From: an uncultured Tateyamaria sp.
GTDB taxonomy: Bacteria; Pseudomonadota; Alphaproteobacteria; Rhodobacterales; Rhodobacteraceae
Direction: 5' to 3'
Assembly (NCBI RefSeq): GCF_947503465.1
Contig: NZ_CANNDN010000001.1
Location: 1,860,001 to 1,924,000, forward strand
Length of the DNA stretch: 64,000 bases
Each line of letters opens with the position of its first letter. The first letter of the stretch is position 1. The notes beneath the pieces were generated by a model. That model ran no database searches and was not told the origin of the DNA. It saw only the letters and a list, made by a program, of their open reading frames with translations. A program made the translations under genes and the position numbers. Shown in pieces: positions 34,580-43,928 of the stretch.

Positions 34580-35194
34580 TCACGGGCCGTCCCAGTTCAC
34601 ACCGGTTGCCTCTTCGATCTGCAACCGTCCCTTCGGCCAGGGCACCATCAGCGCCTTTGCGGCGTCAAGATCATCGCCCATCCATGTCCCGAGATCGCCG
34701 GCCTCAAGCAAGACGCCCATCCGGTGGTGGATGGGTTTCACGTCCGCGTTCGGCGCGCACGTCACCGCCGCCACTTGCGGGACGGTCAATCCGCCCGGCG
34801 CCGTCCACACATCCGTGATCGCCGCAAAGTACAGGAACCCGCCGCCCCTGGGCGCGATCCGCCAGGCCGTCTTCTTGCGTGTCTCGCCGGTCCATTCGTA
34901 CCAGCCATTGACCGGGATCACGGCGCGGCCCACGCCGTCGAACGCGGTCTTGTCGAACACCGTTTCGGACCGGGCATTGATGATCTGTTCCATGACCGGC
35001 CTGCCCCGCGCGTTCACCCGTCCCACGGGCACAATGCCCCAGCGCATGCGCGTCAATGCGCCGTCAAACACGATGATCTCCTGCCCGGGTGCGATGTTCT
35101 GGCGGGCCGGTTCGTTGCCCACTGTCCCCGCGGGGACACCCAGCGCCCCGGTCAGGTCCGACAGCGGGTCTGTAAAGAAGAACCGCCCCGGCAC
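34580..35194 (-). CDS. SRAP (HMCES/YedK-family) protein with Pro in place of the catalytic Cys
   Basis: 204 residues. SRAP proteins protect abasic sites by a thiazolidine link through Cys2 and normally start Met-Cys-Gly-Arg. Here the start reads GTG CCG GGG CGG, giving MPGRFFFTDPL. The other active-site parts remain: QIINARSETVF (Asn), GWYEWTGETRKKTAW (Glu) and PIHHRMGVLL (His). No upstream in-frame start gives a cysteine. The two bases that differ make a sequencing error unlikely. Whether it is inactive, re-specialised, or belongs to an MPGR subfamily is open. A 16-bp palindrome lies inside the gene. Confidence 0.88.
   Translation of the reverse strand: MPGRFFFTDPLSDLTGALGVPAGTVGNEPARQNIAPGQEIIVFDGALTRMRWGIVPVGRVNARGRPVMEQIINARSETVFDKTAFDGVGRAVIPVNGWYEWTGETRKKTAWRIAPRGGGFLYFAAITDVWTAPGGLTVPQVAAVTCAPNADVKPIHHRMGVLLEAGDLGTWMGDDLDAAKALMVPWPKGRLQIEEATGVNWDGP
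35123..35138. repeat. 16-bp palindrome TGTCCCCGCGGGGACA, copy 3 (inside a coding region)
   Basis: Identical to the copies at 8988, 10635 and 59350 but lies inside the SRAP gene, encoding part of GVPAGTVG. All four copies sit near a gene end or start, this one near the SRAP start. Confidence 0.85.
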
Positions 35195-35196
35195 CG

Positions 35197-35832
35197 CTAG
35201 TCGACCCGCGCAATCAGCGCCTCGACGCTGGGGCCAAGGCCCTCGACGATACGCGCCACGCCATCGGCGTTGGGATGGATGCCATCGGCCTGCATGAACG
35301 CCCGCACCGCTGCGGGGTCCGTGCCCGGACCGCCAAGGCCCGCAAAGAAACTGTCGAGGTAGAGCGTCCCATAGGCCTCGGCGATTTCGGGATACATCGC
35401 ATCAAAAGCCTGCTTGTAGTCCGGGCCGTAATTGCCGGGGGCCTGCATACCCACGACCAACACCTCGACACCCGCATCGGTCGCGGCTTGCACGATCCCT
35501 TCCAGATTGGCGCGGCTGACCTCCGGGCCAATCCCCCGCAGCAGGTCGTTGCCGCCCAGCGTCACGATCAATGCGTCCACCTCGGGCGTCAGGGTCCAGC
35601 CCACCCGGCTGAGCCCGCCCTGGGTCGTGTCGCCCGACACACCGGCGTTGATGATGTCCACATCGTGGCCCCGGCCTTCCATCCACCCTTCAAGCTGCGG
35701 GACGAACCCCTGCTCGATCGGCAGACCGAAGCCCTGGGTCAGGCTGTCGCCCAGCGCGGCAATGGTCACCGTCTCGGCAGACGCAACACCCGACCACAGG
35801 GAAAAGACAATTGCACCTGTTACCTTGCCCAT
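35197..35832 (-). CDS. SGNH-type arylesterase / lysophospholipase (TesA-like)
   Basis: 211 residues from MGKVTGAIVFSLWSGVASAE, a Sec signal peptide. SGNH blocks: IAALGDSLTQGFGLP (nucleophile Ser in GDSL), NAGVSGDTT (Gly), VTLGGNDLLRG (Asn) and DGIHPNADG (His). It acts in the periplasm on esters or lysophospholipids. It is divergent from the ybbA/ybbP-type ABC genes; the same three-gene arrangement is known around tesA in E. coli, which supports the assignment. Two bases separate it from the SRAP gene. Confidence 0.9.
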   Translation of the reverse strand: MGKVTGAIVFSLWSGVASAETVTIAALGDSLTQGFGLPIEQGFVPQLEGWMEGRGHDVDIINAGVSGDTTQGGLSRVGWTLTPEVDALIVTLGGNDLLRGIGPEVSRANLEGIVQAATDAGVEVLVVGMQAPGNYGPDYKQAFDAMYPEIAEAYGTLYLDSFFAGLGGPGTDPAAVRAFMQADGIHPNADGVARIVEGLGPSVEALIARVD

Positions 35833-35883
35833 GCTGATCCGATCTCCATATGACCTCGTAGACGACAATAAAGGCGCGCCGCG

Positions 35884-36576
35884 ATGTCCGATCCAGTCCT
35901 GTCCCTGAATAATGCGGCACTCAGCCTCGATGGCAATGCCGGGCGGGTCGATATCCTGCACGGGATTACCCTGGATGTGGCAAAGGGCGAGACCGTGGGC
36001 CTTGTCGGCCCGTCCGGGTCGGGCAAATCCTCGTTGCTGATGGTCATGGGCGGGCTGGAACGTGCAACAGGTGGCACGGTTGCGGCCCTGGGCCAGGACC
36101 TGACCGCGATGAACGAAGACGCCCTGGCCCGTTTTCGGCGCGGGCATATGGGCGTGGTGTTCCAGAGCTTTCACCTGATCCCGACCATGACGGCGCTGGA
36201 AAATGTGGCGACGCCACTGGAACTGGCCGGGGCGCGCGATGCCTTTGACAGGGCGGGCGCAGAGTTGGAGGCCGTGGGTCTGGCCCATCGCGCAGGACAT
36301 TACCCCAGCCAGATGTCGGGCGGCGAACAGCAGCGTGTGGCGCTGGCGCGCGCATTGGTCACGCGGCCCGAGATCCTGTTGGCCGATGAACCCACCGGCA
36401 ACCTTGATGGTGCCAATGGGCAGGCGATCATGGACTTGCTTTTCGCCCTGCGCGACAGGCACGGGGCCACGCTGGTCCTGGTCACCCATGCCCCCGATCT
36501 GGCCGCGCGGTGTGACCGCGTGATCCGTCTGGCCGATGGCCGGATCCAGCCGCCCGCACGGGCCGCCGCAGAATGA
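35884..36576 (+). CDS. ABC transporter ATP-binding protein (YbbA/LolD type)
   Basis: 230 residues. Walker A GPSGSGKSS, signature MSGGEQQRVALARAL, Walker B ILLADEPTGNLD, and the H-loop LVLVTHAPDLA. The GNLD ending is typical of the LolD/MacB/YbbA group, which drives mechanotransmission rather than import. Overlaps the permease gene by 4 bp. Divergent from the tesA-like gene. Confidence 0.93.
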   Translation: MSDPVLSLNNAALSLDGNAGRVDILHGITLDVAKGETVGLVGPSGSGKSSLLMVMGGLERATGGTVAALGQDLTAMNEDALARFRRGHMGVVFQSFHLIPTMTALENVATPLELAGARDAFDRAGAELEAVGLAHRAGHYPSQMSGGEQQRVALARALVTRPEILLADEPTGNLDGANGQAIMDLLFALRDRHGATLVLVTHAPDLAARCDRVIRLADGRIQPPARAAAE

Positions 36577-39101
36577 CCCTTGCCACCTCTGCCCGTTTTG
36601 CCCGACGTGAATTGCGTGGCGGTCTGCGCGGGTTTCGCATCTTTCTGGCCTGTCTCGCCCTGGGCGTCGCCGCCATTGCCACCGTTGGGTCGGTCCGCTC
36701 CGCCATCGAGGCCGGACTGGCGCGCGAGGGGGCGGCCTTGCTTGGCGGCGATGCCGAGCTTGATTTCACCTACCGCTTTGCCAGCGAGGACGAGCGGGCG
36801 TGGATGGGCAGCGTCGCCGGGGCCGTGTCCGAGATTGCCGATTTCCGGTCCATGGCGGTGGTCACCCGCAACGAAGAAACCGAGCGCGGCCTGACCCAGA
36901 TCAAGGCCGTCGACAGCGCGTACCCTTTGATCGGCGCGGTTGAACTGTCGCCCGATGTACCGCTGCCCGACGCCCTGTCGGGTCGTGATGGCCTGCCGGG
37001 CGCCGTGATGGAGCGCGCGTTGATCGACCGGCTGGGCCTGTCGGTGGGCGACACCTTCCGCCTTGGCACGCAGGACTTTGTTCTCATGGCAACACTGGTG
37101 CGCGAACCTGACAGCGCGGCGGGTGGCTTTGGCCTTGGGCCCCGCACGATCGTCCTGCGCACGGCGCTTGAAAACGCGCAGCTGTTGGCGCCCGGCACGC
37201 TGTTCAACTCGAAATACCGGCTTGATCTGCCCGAAGGCGTTGACCTGGCCACGCTTGAAACCCGGGCGCGCGACCGGTTCGAGGCGACCGGCATGCGCTG
37301 GACCGATGCGCGCAACGGCGCGCCGGGTGTGGCGGAATTCGTGGACCGTCTGGGCGCCTTTCTGGTGCTTGTGGGTCTGTCGGGTCTGGCCGTCGGCGGC
37401 GTCGGCGTGTCGGCTGCGGTCCGCGCCTATCTTGCGGGCAAGACCAGCGTCATCGCCACCCTGCGCACCTTGGGTGCCGAGCGAAGCACGATTTTCCAGA
37501 CCTATTTCATCCAGATCGGGGTCCTGTCCCTGGTGGGCATTGCCCTTGGCCTGGCCCTGGGTGCGGTCGCCCCGCTGGCCCTCGCGCCCATCATCGAAGC
37601 GCGCCTGCCCATTCCCGCCAGTTTCACGATCTATTCCGCCCCGCTGATCGAGGCCGCGATCTACGGCCTGCTGACCGCCTTTGTGTTTACGCTGTGGCCG
37701 CTGGCCCGGGCCGAAGACGTGCGGGCCGCCACCCTGTTCCGCGATGCGCTGGACAAGGCCCGGCTGTTGCCGCGGATCGGGTATCTTTTCTGGATCGGCC
37801 TGGGGCTGGTTGCACTGATCGGCCTTGCGGGGCTGTTCTCGGGTACATGGTGGCTGACACTTTGGACGTCGGGCGGGATCGCCTTTGCCCTTGGACTGCT
37901 GGCCCTGGCCGCCACGCTGATCCGGTGGGTGTCGCGCCACGCGGCCCCCCGCGCGCGCGGCCGCCCCGCCCTGCGGTGGGCGCTCGGGGCCATATCCGGC
38001 ACCCGCGAGGGCGCCGCATCCGTGGTCCTTTCCCTGGGTCTGGGCCTGTCGGTGCTGGCCGCCGTGGGCCAGATCGACGGCAACCTGCGCAACGCCATCA
38101 CCGGCAACCTGCCGGACATCGCGCCCAGCTATTTCTTTGTCGATATCCAGCGCGACCAGATGCAGGGCTATGCCGAGCGGTTGGAAAACGACCCCGCCGT
38201 CAGCCGCGTCGACAGTGCGCCGATGCTGCGCGGCATCATCACCCAAATCAACGGCCAGCGGGCCGCCGACGTGGCAGGCGACCATTGGGTCCTGTCCGGA
38301 GACCGGGGCATCACCTACTCCGAGAGGCCCTCGGAAAACACCCGCATCACCGAAGGCAACTGGTGGCCCGCAGACTATGCCGGTCCGCCCCAGATCAGCT
38401 TTGCCGCGGAAGAGGCAGAAGAGATGGGGCTGTCCATCGGCGACAGCATGACGATCAATATCCTGGGCCGTGACATCACCGGCACCATCACATCCTTCCG
38501 CGAGGTCGATTTTTCGACGGCAGGCATCGGGTTCATCCTGTCCATGAACCCGTCGGCTCTGGCGGGGGCGCCGCATACCTTCATCTCGACCGTCTATGCG
38601 ACGGAAGGGGCAGAAACACAGATCCTGCGCGACATCGCCAACGCCTATCCCAACGTGACCGCCATCCGTGTGCGCGACGCCATCGACCGGGTCAGCGAGG
38701 TGCTTGCGGGTCTGGCCGCCGCCACCTCCTATGGTGCGGCTGCGACCCTGTTGACCGGGTTCCTTGTCCTGATCGGCGCGGCAGCGGCAGGCACCCAGGC
38801 CCGCACCTATGAAGCGGCGGTGCTGAAAACGCTGGGGGCCACCCGCAGGCGCATCCTGATCAGCTTTGCCACCCGCTCGGCCCTGTTGGGCCTTGGGGCG
38901 GGGGCCGTCGCGCTGGCGGCGGGTATCGCGGGCGGATGGGCCGTCAGCTATTACATCATGGACACGGATTTCACGGTTATCTGGCCGTCGGCCCTGGCCA
39001 TCGTGATTGGCGGCGTGACGGCGACCTTGCTGGCGGGCCTTGCCTTTGCCTGGGGTCCGTTGGCCGCCCGGCCCGCGCAGGTGCTGCGGGGGCGCGAATA
39101 A
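36573..39101 (+). CDS. ABC transporter permease (YbbP/FtsX-type)
   Basis: 842 residues. Two FtsX-type membrane modules: the first near FLVLVGLSGLAVGGVGVSAA after a periplasmic MacB-core region, the second near LLTGFLVLIGAAAAGTQART, each followed by KT.GA.R-like coupling helices (AVLKTLGATRRRILISF). The first segment FRIFLACLALGVAAIATVG is a membrane anchor. This is the YbbP family, partner of YbbA. Substrate unknown; roles in membrane lipid or toxin export have been suggested for related pairs. Confidence 0.92.
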   Translation: MTLATSARFARRELRGGLRGFRIFLACLALGVAAIATVGSVRSAIEAGLAREGAALLGGDAELDFTYRFASEDERAWMGSVAGAVSEIADFRSMAVVTRNEETERGLTQIKAVDSAYPLIGAVELSPDVPLPDALSGRDGLPGAVMERALIDRLGLSVGDTFRLGTQDFVLMATLVREPDSAAGGFGLGPRTIVLRTALENAQLLAPGTLFNSKYRLDLPEGVDLATLETRARDRFEATGMRWTDARNGAPGVAEFVDRLGAFLVLVGLSGLAVGGVGVSAAVRAYLAGKTSVIATLRTLGAERSTIFQTYFIQIGVLSLVGIALGLALGAVAPLALAPIIEARLPIPASFTIYSAPLIEAAIYGLLTAFVFTLWPLARAEDVRAATLFRDALDKARLLPRIGYLFWIGLGLVALIGLAGLFSGTWWLTLWTSGGIAFALGLLALAATLIRWVSRHAAPRARGRPALRWALGAISGTREGAASVVLSLGLGLSVLAAVGQIDGNLRNAITGNLPDIAPSYFFVDIQRDQMQGYAERLENDPAVSRVDSAPMLRGIITQINGQRAADVAGDHWVLSGDRGITYSERPSENTRITEGNWWPADYAGPPQISFAAEEAEEMGLSIGDSMTINILGRDITGTITSFREVDFSTAGIGFILSMNPSALAGAPHTFISTVYATEGAETQILRDIANAYPNVTAIRVRDAIDRVSEVLAGLAAATSYGAAATLLTGFLVLIGAAAAGTQARTYEAAVLKTLGATRRRILISFATRSALLGLGAGAVALAAGIAGGWAVSYYIMDTDFTVIWPSALAIVIGGVTATLLAGLAFAWGPLAARPAQVLRGRE

Positions 39102-39168
39102 GTCCCGTTGCGGCAGTGCAGCAAGGCATGGCAGACCTGTGGCAAGCAATGGAATCAAGGATCCCGCG

Positions 39169-40038
39169 ATGACCACCCAGTTGCCTATGCCCGTCACGGC
39201 GCCCCTGACGCAGGCCCAGAAAACCCAGATCATCAACCTGATCCGCCGCGCCGCGCGGGCAGAGATCATGCCACGCTTTCGCCGCCTCGACGCAGGCGAG
39301 ATTGATCAGAAGAAAGATGAAAACGATCTAGTGACCCAAGCGGACATCGCCGCCGAGGCGATGATCACACGCGGGCTGCAAATGGCCTTTCCCCACGCGC
39401 TGGTGATCGGGGAAGAAGCCGTGTCCGCCAAACCGGACCTGCTGGACGGCGTGGGCGAGGCCGAACTGTCCTTCATCATCGATCCGGTCGACGGCACATG
39501 GAACTTTGCCAAGGGCATGCCCCTGTTTGGGACGATGGTGTCCGTATGCCGGTTCGGGCAGCCGGTCTTTGGCCTGATCTATGACCCGGTGGGCGACGAT
39601 CTGGTGATGGCCGACAACACCAGCCCGGCCACCTGGCACACCCAAACGGGCCGGACACGCCGCATTCACACGGCCCCGGACAAGCCGCTCGATGCGCTGG
39701 CGGGATACGCCCATATCAGGTTGATGCCGCCCGCCGACCGCGCCCTGATGTGGACCAAGGTCGGCGCAGTGGCCTATGTGGGCAGCTTGCGCTGTTCGGC
39801 CCATGAATACCGGATGCTGGCAACCGGCGCGGTGGACTTTGTCCTGTCCGGTCACCTCAACAGCTGGGACCATGCGGCCGGTGTGCTGATCTGCCAGCAG
39901 GCGGGTGGCAAGGCCGCGATGCTGGACGGGTCGGACTATACCGCAACGGTCAGCACCGGCTATCTGCTGGCCGCCGCATCCGACGCCGTTTGGGACACCG
40001 CCGCCACGCATTTTGCCGATTTGCTGTCGGACACATGA
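39169..40038 (+). CDS. Inositol monophosphatase family protein
   Basis: 289 residues from MTTQLPMPVTAPLTQAQKTQ, with AAGG 8-9 bases upstream. Metal-binding motifs: GEEAVSAKP (Glu), IIDPVDGTWNFAKGMPLFG (DPVDGT core) and NSWDHAAGVLICQQAGG (Asp). It may dephosphorylate inositol phosphate, histidinol phosphate or a sugar phosphate. It overlaps the downstream GGCT gene by 4 bp. Confidence 0.92.
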   Translation: MTTQLPMPVTAPLTQAQKTQIINLIRRAARAEIMPRFRRLDAGEIDQKKDENDLVTQADIAAEAMITRGLQMAFPHALVIGEEAVSAKPDLLDGVGEAELSFIIDPVDGTWNFAKGMPLFGTMVSVCRFGQPVFGLIYDPVGDDLVMADNTSPATWHTQTGRTRRIHTAPDKPLDALAGYAHIRLMPPADRALMWTKVGAVAYVGSLRCSAHEYRMLATGAVDFVLSGHLNSWDHAAGVLICQQAGGKAAMLDGSDYTATVSTGYLLAAASDAVWDTAATHFADLLSDT

Positions 40039-40574
40039 CGCCCTGGTTCTTTGGGTATGGCAGCCTCGTCAACCGCGCCACCCATACCTATCCCCATGCG
40101 CAACCCGCCACACTGAACGGTTGGCGCCGGGTCTGGGTCCGCACGGCCCTGCGCGATGTCGTGTTCCTGTCGGTACACGAGGCGCCGGGGCACAGCATTG
40201 ACGGCCTGATCGCGTCGGTGCCGGGCGCGGACTGGGCCGCGCTGGACCTGCGCGAAACCGGGTACACCCGGATCAGCGCCACAGACGCGGTGGCACACAG
40301 CGCGGACGCCGCGGACATCGCGGTCTACCAGGTGCCGCACACGGCGCAGCGCCCGGGCGGCGATTACCGCATCCTGCTGAGTTACCTCGACGTGGTGGTG
40401 CAGGGGTTTGTCCGCGAATTCGGACAGGCCGGGGCAGAACATTTCTTTGACACGACAGACGGGTGGGACACACCGGTGCACGATGACCGTGGCGCGCCGC
40501 TCTACCCGCGTGCGCAACGGCTTTCGCCGCAGGAACAGGCACTGACGGATCGCCTACTTGCGCAGGTTCAATAG
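40035..40574 (+). CDS. Gamma-glutamylcyclotransferase family protein
   Basis: 179 residues from MTPWFFGYGSLVNRATHTYP; FGYGSL is the family's substrate-binding motif. Later DWAALDLRETGYTRI, whose ALDLRE-type Glu is the catalytic position, and VAVYQ-like strands. Members release 5-oxoproline from gamma-glutamyl peptides. Its 3' end overlaps the convergent MATE gene by 21 bp, so both stop codons lie inside each other's coding sequence. Confidence 0.85.
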   Translation: MTPWFFGYGSLVNRATHTYPHAQPATLNGWRRVWVRTALRDVVFLSVHEAPGHSIDGLIASVPGADWAALDLRETGYTRISATDAVAHSADAADIAVYQVPHTAQRPGGDYRILLSYLDVVVQGFVREFGQAGAEHFFDTTDGWDTPVHDDRGAPLYPRAQRLSPQEQALTDRLLAQVQ

Positions 40575-41945
40575 GGACAGAAGCCGCCCTTCACGATCAA
40601 ACCTGTCGCGGGTGACGGCCCCGCCTTCGGCTCCAATGACGCGCAGGGCCAGCACCCACGACAAACAGCCGAACACGACGCCCGCCAGCGCCTGACCGAT
40701 CAGGACGCCGGGCGCGCCAAACAGCTGTGCACCGATCCAGACCAACGGGATCATGGCGACCGTGTTGCGGCCCCAATTCATACCTGTGGAATAGAACGGG
40801 TGGCCCAGGTTGTTGAATGCCGCGTTTGCGACAAACAGCACTCCGTTGAAGAAAAAGAGCAGCGCAAGCGGCCCGCAAAACAGAAACACCAGGTCGCGGG
40901 TCAACCCGGTGGCCGCGAAAAGGTCGGCGATGGGCCCCCGCAGTACAAAAAGCGCTCCTGCGATCACGAAGATCACTGTTCCCGCAAAGATCAGCGCGGC
41001 ATTGAAGCCCGCGCGCACGCGGTCGTGGCGGCCCGCGCCAAAGTTCTGGCCAAGGATTGGGCCAACGGCGCCCGAGAGCGCAAAGATCACGGCAAAGGAC
41101 AGCGGCATGAGCCGCCCGACAATGGCCATGCCCGCCACCGCCTCAAGCCCGTATTGCGCCATGGAACGCGTGACGATGGCCTGACCGACCGGCGTTGCGA
41201 ACTGGGTCAGGATGGCCGGAAACCCGATGGTCACCAGGGGCCGCAGATCGCCCAGCATGCCCCGAAGATCCGGGCGCGGCAGGCCACCGTGATGCCGCAG
41301 GATCGGCAACAGCGCGGTGGTTGCGATGGCAACGCGCGCGGCAACCGAAGCCAGCGCCGCCCCGGTCAGGTCCAGCCCCAGCCCAAAGATCAGGATCGGG
41401 TCCAGCACCGCGTTCACGCCGCCCCCCCAGATGGTCGCCATCATGGCCCGGCGCGCATCCCCATGGGCACGCAGAATGCCGCTGCCCATCATGCCAACCA
41501 CCAGAAACGGCAGGGACGGGATGATGATGGCAAGATAGCCCTCGGCCAACGCCGCCGTCTCTCCCTGCGCCCCGATCCAGCGCACAAAGGTCGGAATGTT
41601 CCACCAGACAAAGGCAGAAAACAGCACGCCAAACCCGATGCCGTAGGCCAGCCCATGCGCACTGCGCACCCGCGCGCGATCGGACTCCCCCGCGCCCAGA
41701 TCGCGCGCCACCAATGCGCCCACGGCGATCGCCATCCCGATGGAAAAGGACGTCGTGAAGAACAGGATCGCCCCGGCATAGCCCACGGCCGCGGCGAGTT
41801 CGGCCTTTCCCAGCATCGAGATGAACACCATGTCGATGAAATCGACCAGAAACACCGCCATCAACCCGACGGTCGAGGTCAGCGACATCACCGTCACATG
41901 GCGCAAGAGCGACCCCGACAGAAACTTCGCCTGCGCCTCAGCCAT
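40554..41945 (-). CDS. MATE family efflux transporter
   Basis: 463 residues from the ATG giving MAEAQAKFLSGSLLRHVTVM (a GTG one codon earlier is possible). Twelve membrane segments in two halves; typical MATE residues include MLGKAELAAAVGYAGAILFF and GQNFGAGRHDRVRAGFNAAL. It would export drugs or metabolites using a sodium or proton gradient. No regulator adjacent. Confidence 0.93.
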   Translation of the reverse strand: MAEAQAKFLSGSLLRHVTVMSLTSTVGLMAVFLVDFIDMVFISMLGKAELAAAVGYAGAILFFTTSFSIGMAIAVGALVARDLGAGESDRARVRSAHGLAYGIGFGVLFSAFVWWNIPTFVRWIGAQGETAALAEGYLAIIIPSLPFLVVGMMGSGILRAHGDARRAMMATIWGGGVNAVLDPILIFGLGLDLTGAALASVAARVAIATTALLPILRHHGGLPRPDLRGMLGDLRPLVTIGFPAILTQFATPVGQAIVTRSMAQYGLEAVAGMAIVGRLMPLSFAVIFALSGAVGPILGQNFGAGRHDRVRAGFNAALIFAGTVIFVIAGALFVLRGPIADLFAATGLTRDLVFLFCGPLALLFFFNGVLFVANAAFNNLGHPFYSTGMNWGRNTVAMIPLVWIGAQLFGAPGVLIGQALAGVVFGCLSWVLALRVIGAEGGAVTRDRFDREGRLLSLLNLRK

Positions 41946-41951
41946 CACCGG

Positions 41952-41985
41952 CTCTCTTCATCTTGCCAGAAAAACTCCCCCCGGA
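41952..41985. repeat. Degenerate REP-like element
   Basis: CTCTTCATCTTGCCAGAAAA then ACTCCCCCCGGAGGG. The 5' part follows the CTTCTT..GGCCgGAAATA pattern of the other elements loosely, and CTCC/GGAG can pair. Located between the MATE start and the gltX stop. Confidence 0.4.
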
Positions 41986-42017
41986 GGGCCGCCCTGCACA
42001 AGCGCCCCCCGCCGACA

Positions 42018-43343
42018 TCAGGGGCGCGCCTTCACAACCTGCAAAAGCGGCATCAGTGACGCCATGTCGGGCCCGTGCCGTTGCCCCGTCAGCGCCAGCC
42101 GCAGCGGCATGAACAACCCCCGCCCCTTGCGCCCCGTCGCCGCTTTCACGGCTCCGGTCCAGGTGGCCCAGGTCTCTGCATCAAAGGGCGCGTCAGGCAG
42201 CATCGCCATGGCTTCGGCCACGAAGGCCGCGTCGTCATCCTCGATCACCGGATCCGCCCCGTCGCGGCACAGCTCCCACCACGTGGCGATGTCGGCGCGG
42301 GTGTGGATGTTTTCACGAATGACGGACCAGAACGCCTCTTGCTGATCAGCGGGCACACCGGCGGCATCCAGATCGGATTGAACAGAGGCCACCGGCAGCG
42401 CCTGTAGATAGCGGGCCGTCAACGGGTCGATATCGGCCGCGTCGAACTTGGTCGGCGCGGTGCCGAAGCGACCCACCTCAAAGCCGTCGATCAGGCTTTC
42501 CATGTCCATGCGCAATTCCACCGGGTCGGACGACCCCAACCGCGCCAGCAGGCTCAGCACCGCCATCGGTTCGACCCCGTTCTCGCGCAAATCGCGCAGG
42601 GCCAGCGTGCCCAGACGTTTGGACAAGGCCTCGCCCTGTGGGCCGGTCAGCAGGGAATGGTGGGCAAAATGGGGGGCTGTGCCGCCCAATGCCGCGATGA
42701 TCTGGATCTGGGTCGCGGTGTTGGTCACGTGATCGGACCCGCGCACGACATGCGTCACGCCCATTTCCGTGTCGTCCACAACCGAGGCGATGGTGTACAG
42801 CACCTGTCCGTCGCCGCGGATCAGGACCGGGTCGGACACGCTGGCGGCATCGATGCTGACATCGCCAATGATGCCATCGGTCCACTCGATCCGCGTGTGA
42901 TCCAGCTTGAACCGCCAGACCCCTTGTCCGCGTTCGGCCCGCAGCGCGGCCTTTTCTGCATCGCTCAGCGCAAGCGCAGCGCGGTCATAGACCGGCGGCT
43001 TGCCCATGTTCAGCTGCTTCTTGCGCTTCAGATCCAGCTCGGTCGGCGTCTCGAACGCCTCGTAGAACCGGCCGATCTCGCGCAGCTTGTCGGCCGCGGC
43101 GGCATACCGGTCCAGACGGTCAGACTGCCGCTCGACCCGGTCCCAATGCAGGCCCAGCCATTCCAGGTCCTGCTTGATCGCGTCAACATATTCTTCCTTC
43201 GACCGCTCGGGGTCGGTGTCGTCAATGCGCAGGATAAAGGTGCCGCCCGCCTTGCGGGCAATCAGGTAATTCATCAGCGCGGTGCGCAGGTTGCCGACAT
43301 GGATATAGCCCGTGGGCGATGGGGCAAAGCGGGTGGTGGTCAT
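42018..43343 (-). CDS. gltX: Glutamyl-tRNA synthetase
   Basis: 441 residues from the ATG giving MTTTRFAPSPTGYIHVGNLR; the upstream open frame is not family-like. HIGH-like motif GYIHVGN near residue 15 and the KMSKS equivalent EALSKRLGTLAL near residue 240. Many alphaproteobacteria carry two gltX copies; this short form fits one of them, and the window holds only this copy. Makes Glu-tRNA for translation. Confidence 0.94.
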   Translation of the reverse strand: MTTTRFAPSPTGYIHVGNLRTALMNYLIARKAGGTFILRIDDTDPERSKEEYVDAIKQDLEWLGLHWDRVERQSDRLDRYAAAADKLREIGRFYEAFETPTELDLKRKKQLNMGKPPVYDRAALALSDAEKAALRAERGQGVWRFKLDHTRIEWTDGIIGDVSIDAASVSDPVLIRGDGQVLYTIASVVDDTEMGVTHVVRGSDHVTNTATQIQIIAALGGTAPHFAHHSLLTGPQGEALSKRLGTLALRDLRENGVEPMAVLSLLARLGSSDPVELRMDMESLIDGFEVGRFGTAPTKFDAADIDPLTARYLQALPVASVQSDLDAAGVPADQQEAFWSVIRENIHTRADIATWWELCRDGADPVIEDDDAAFVAEAMAMLPDAPFDAETWATWTGAVKAATGRKGRGLFMPLRLALTGQRHGPDMASLMPLLQVVKARP

Positions 43344-43396
43344 GGGTGTCTCCGAAGGTTGCGCCTGCCTTGTCACAGGGGCCGCAACTTGTCCAG

Positions 43397-43828
43397 TTAT
43401 GCGCGGTCCCGCACGGGCCAACGGGTGGCCAGATCGTGCAGGCCCGCGACGACAAGTTCCCCCAGAACGGACATGTCCACACGCGCCAATCGGGTGATGT
43501 AAAGACAGGACTTGCCCTTGGCATGCGGCCCCAACCGGTCAAGGATCGGCCCGAAATCCGTGTAACCGGGCATGATATAGATGCTCAGCTTCGCCTTGCG
43601 CGGGGCAAATCCGGTCGCCATCCAGGTGCCCGACCGACCCGACGCATAGGTGTAGTCATAGGCACCATAGCCCACGATGCCACCGGTCCAGACCTGCGGA
43701 TCGTACCCCGTCACCTCACGGAACAGTGCGTCCAGCATCCGGGCCTCGGTGCGGCGCGTGTCCGGGTCCACACTGTCGACCCAGACGGAAAACGGGGTAT
43801 CGGACACCTGGGTTTTTGCTTCTGCCAT
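43397..43828 (-). CDS. DUF1801 domain protein
   Basis: 143 residues from the ATG giving MAEAKTQVSDTPFSVWVDSV, after AGAGG. Contains WTGGIVGYGAYDYTYASGRS and KAKLSIYIMPGYTDFGPILD, matching DUF1801 proteins, a small alpha/beta family of unknown function related to YdhG. It is divergent from the metallo-hydrolase gene. Confidence 0.8.
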   Translation of the reverse strand: MAEAKTQVSDTPFSVWVDSVDPDTRRTEARMLDALFREVTGYDPQVWTGGIVGYGAYDYTYASGRSGTWMATGFAPRKAKLSIYIMPGYTDFGPILDRLGPHAKGKSCLYITRLARVDMSVLGELVVAGLHDLATRWPVRDRA

Positions 43829-43928
43829 CGCACCTCTCGCAAAAATGAACATGTGCCCGTGCATTGTGACGCGTGACACTGCGCACAGCGCGCTATGTCA
43901 TGGTTCTCTGACAGGAAGGATAGCACCC

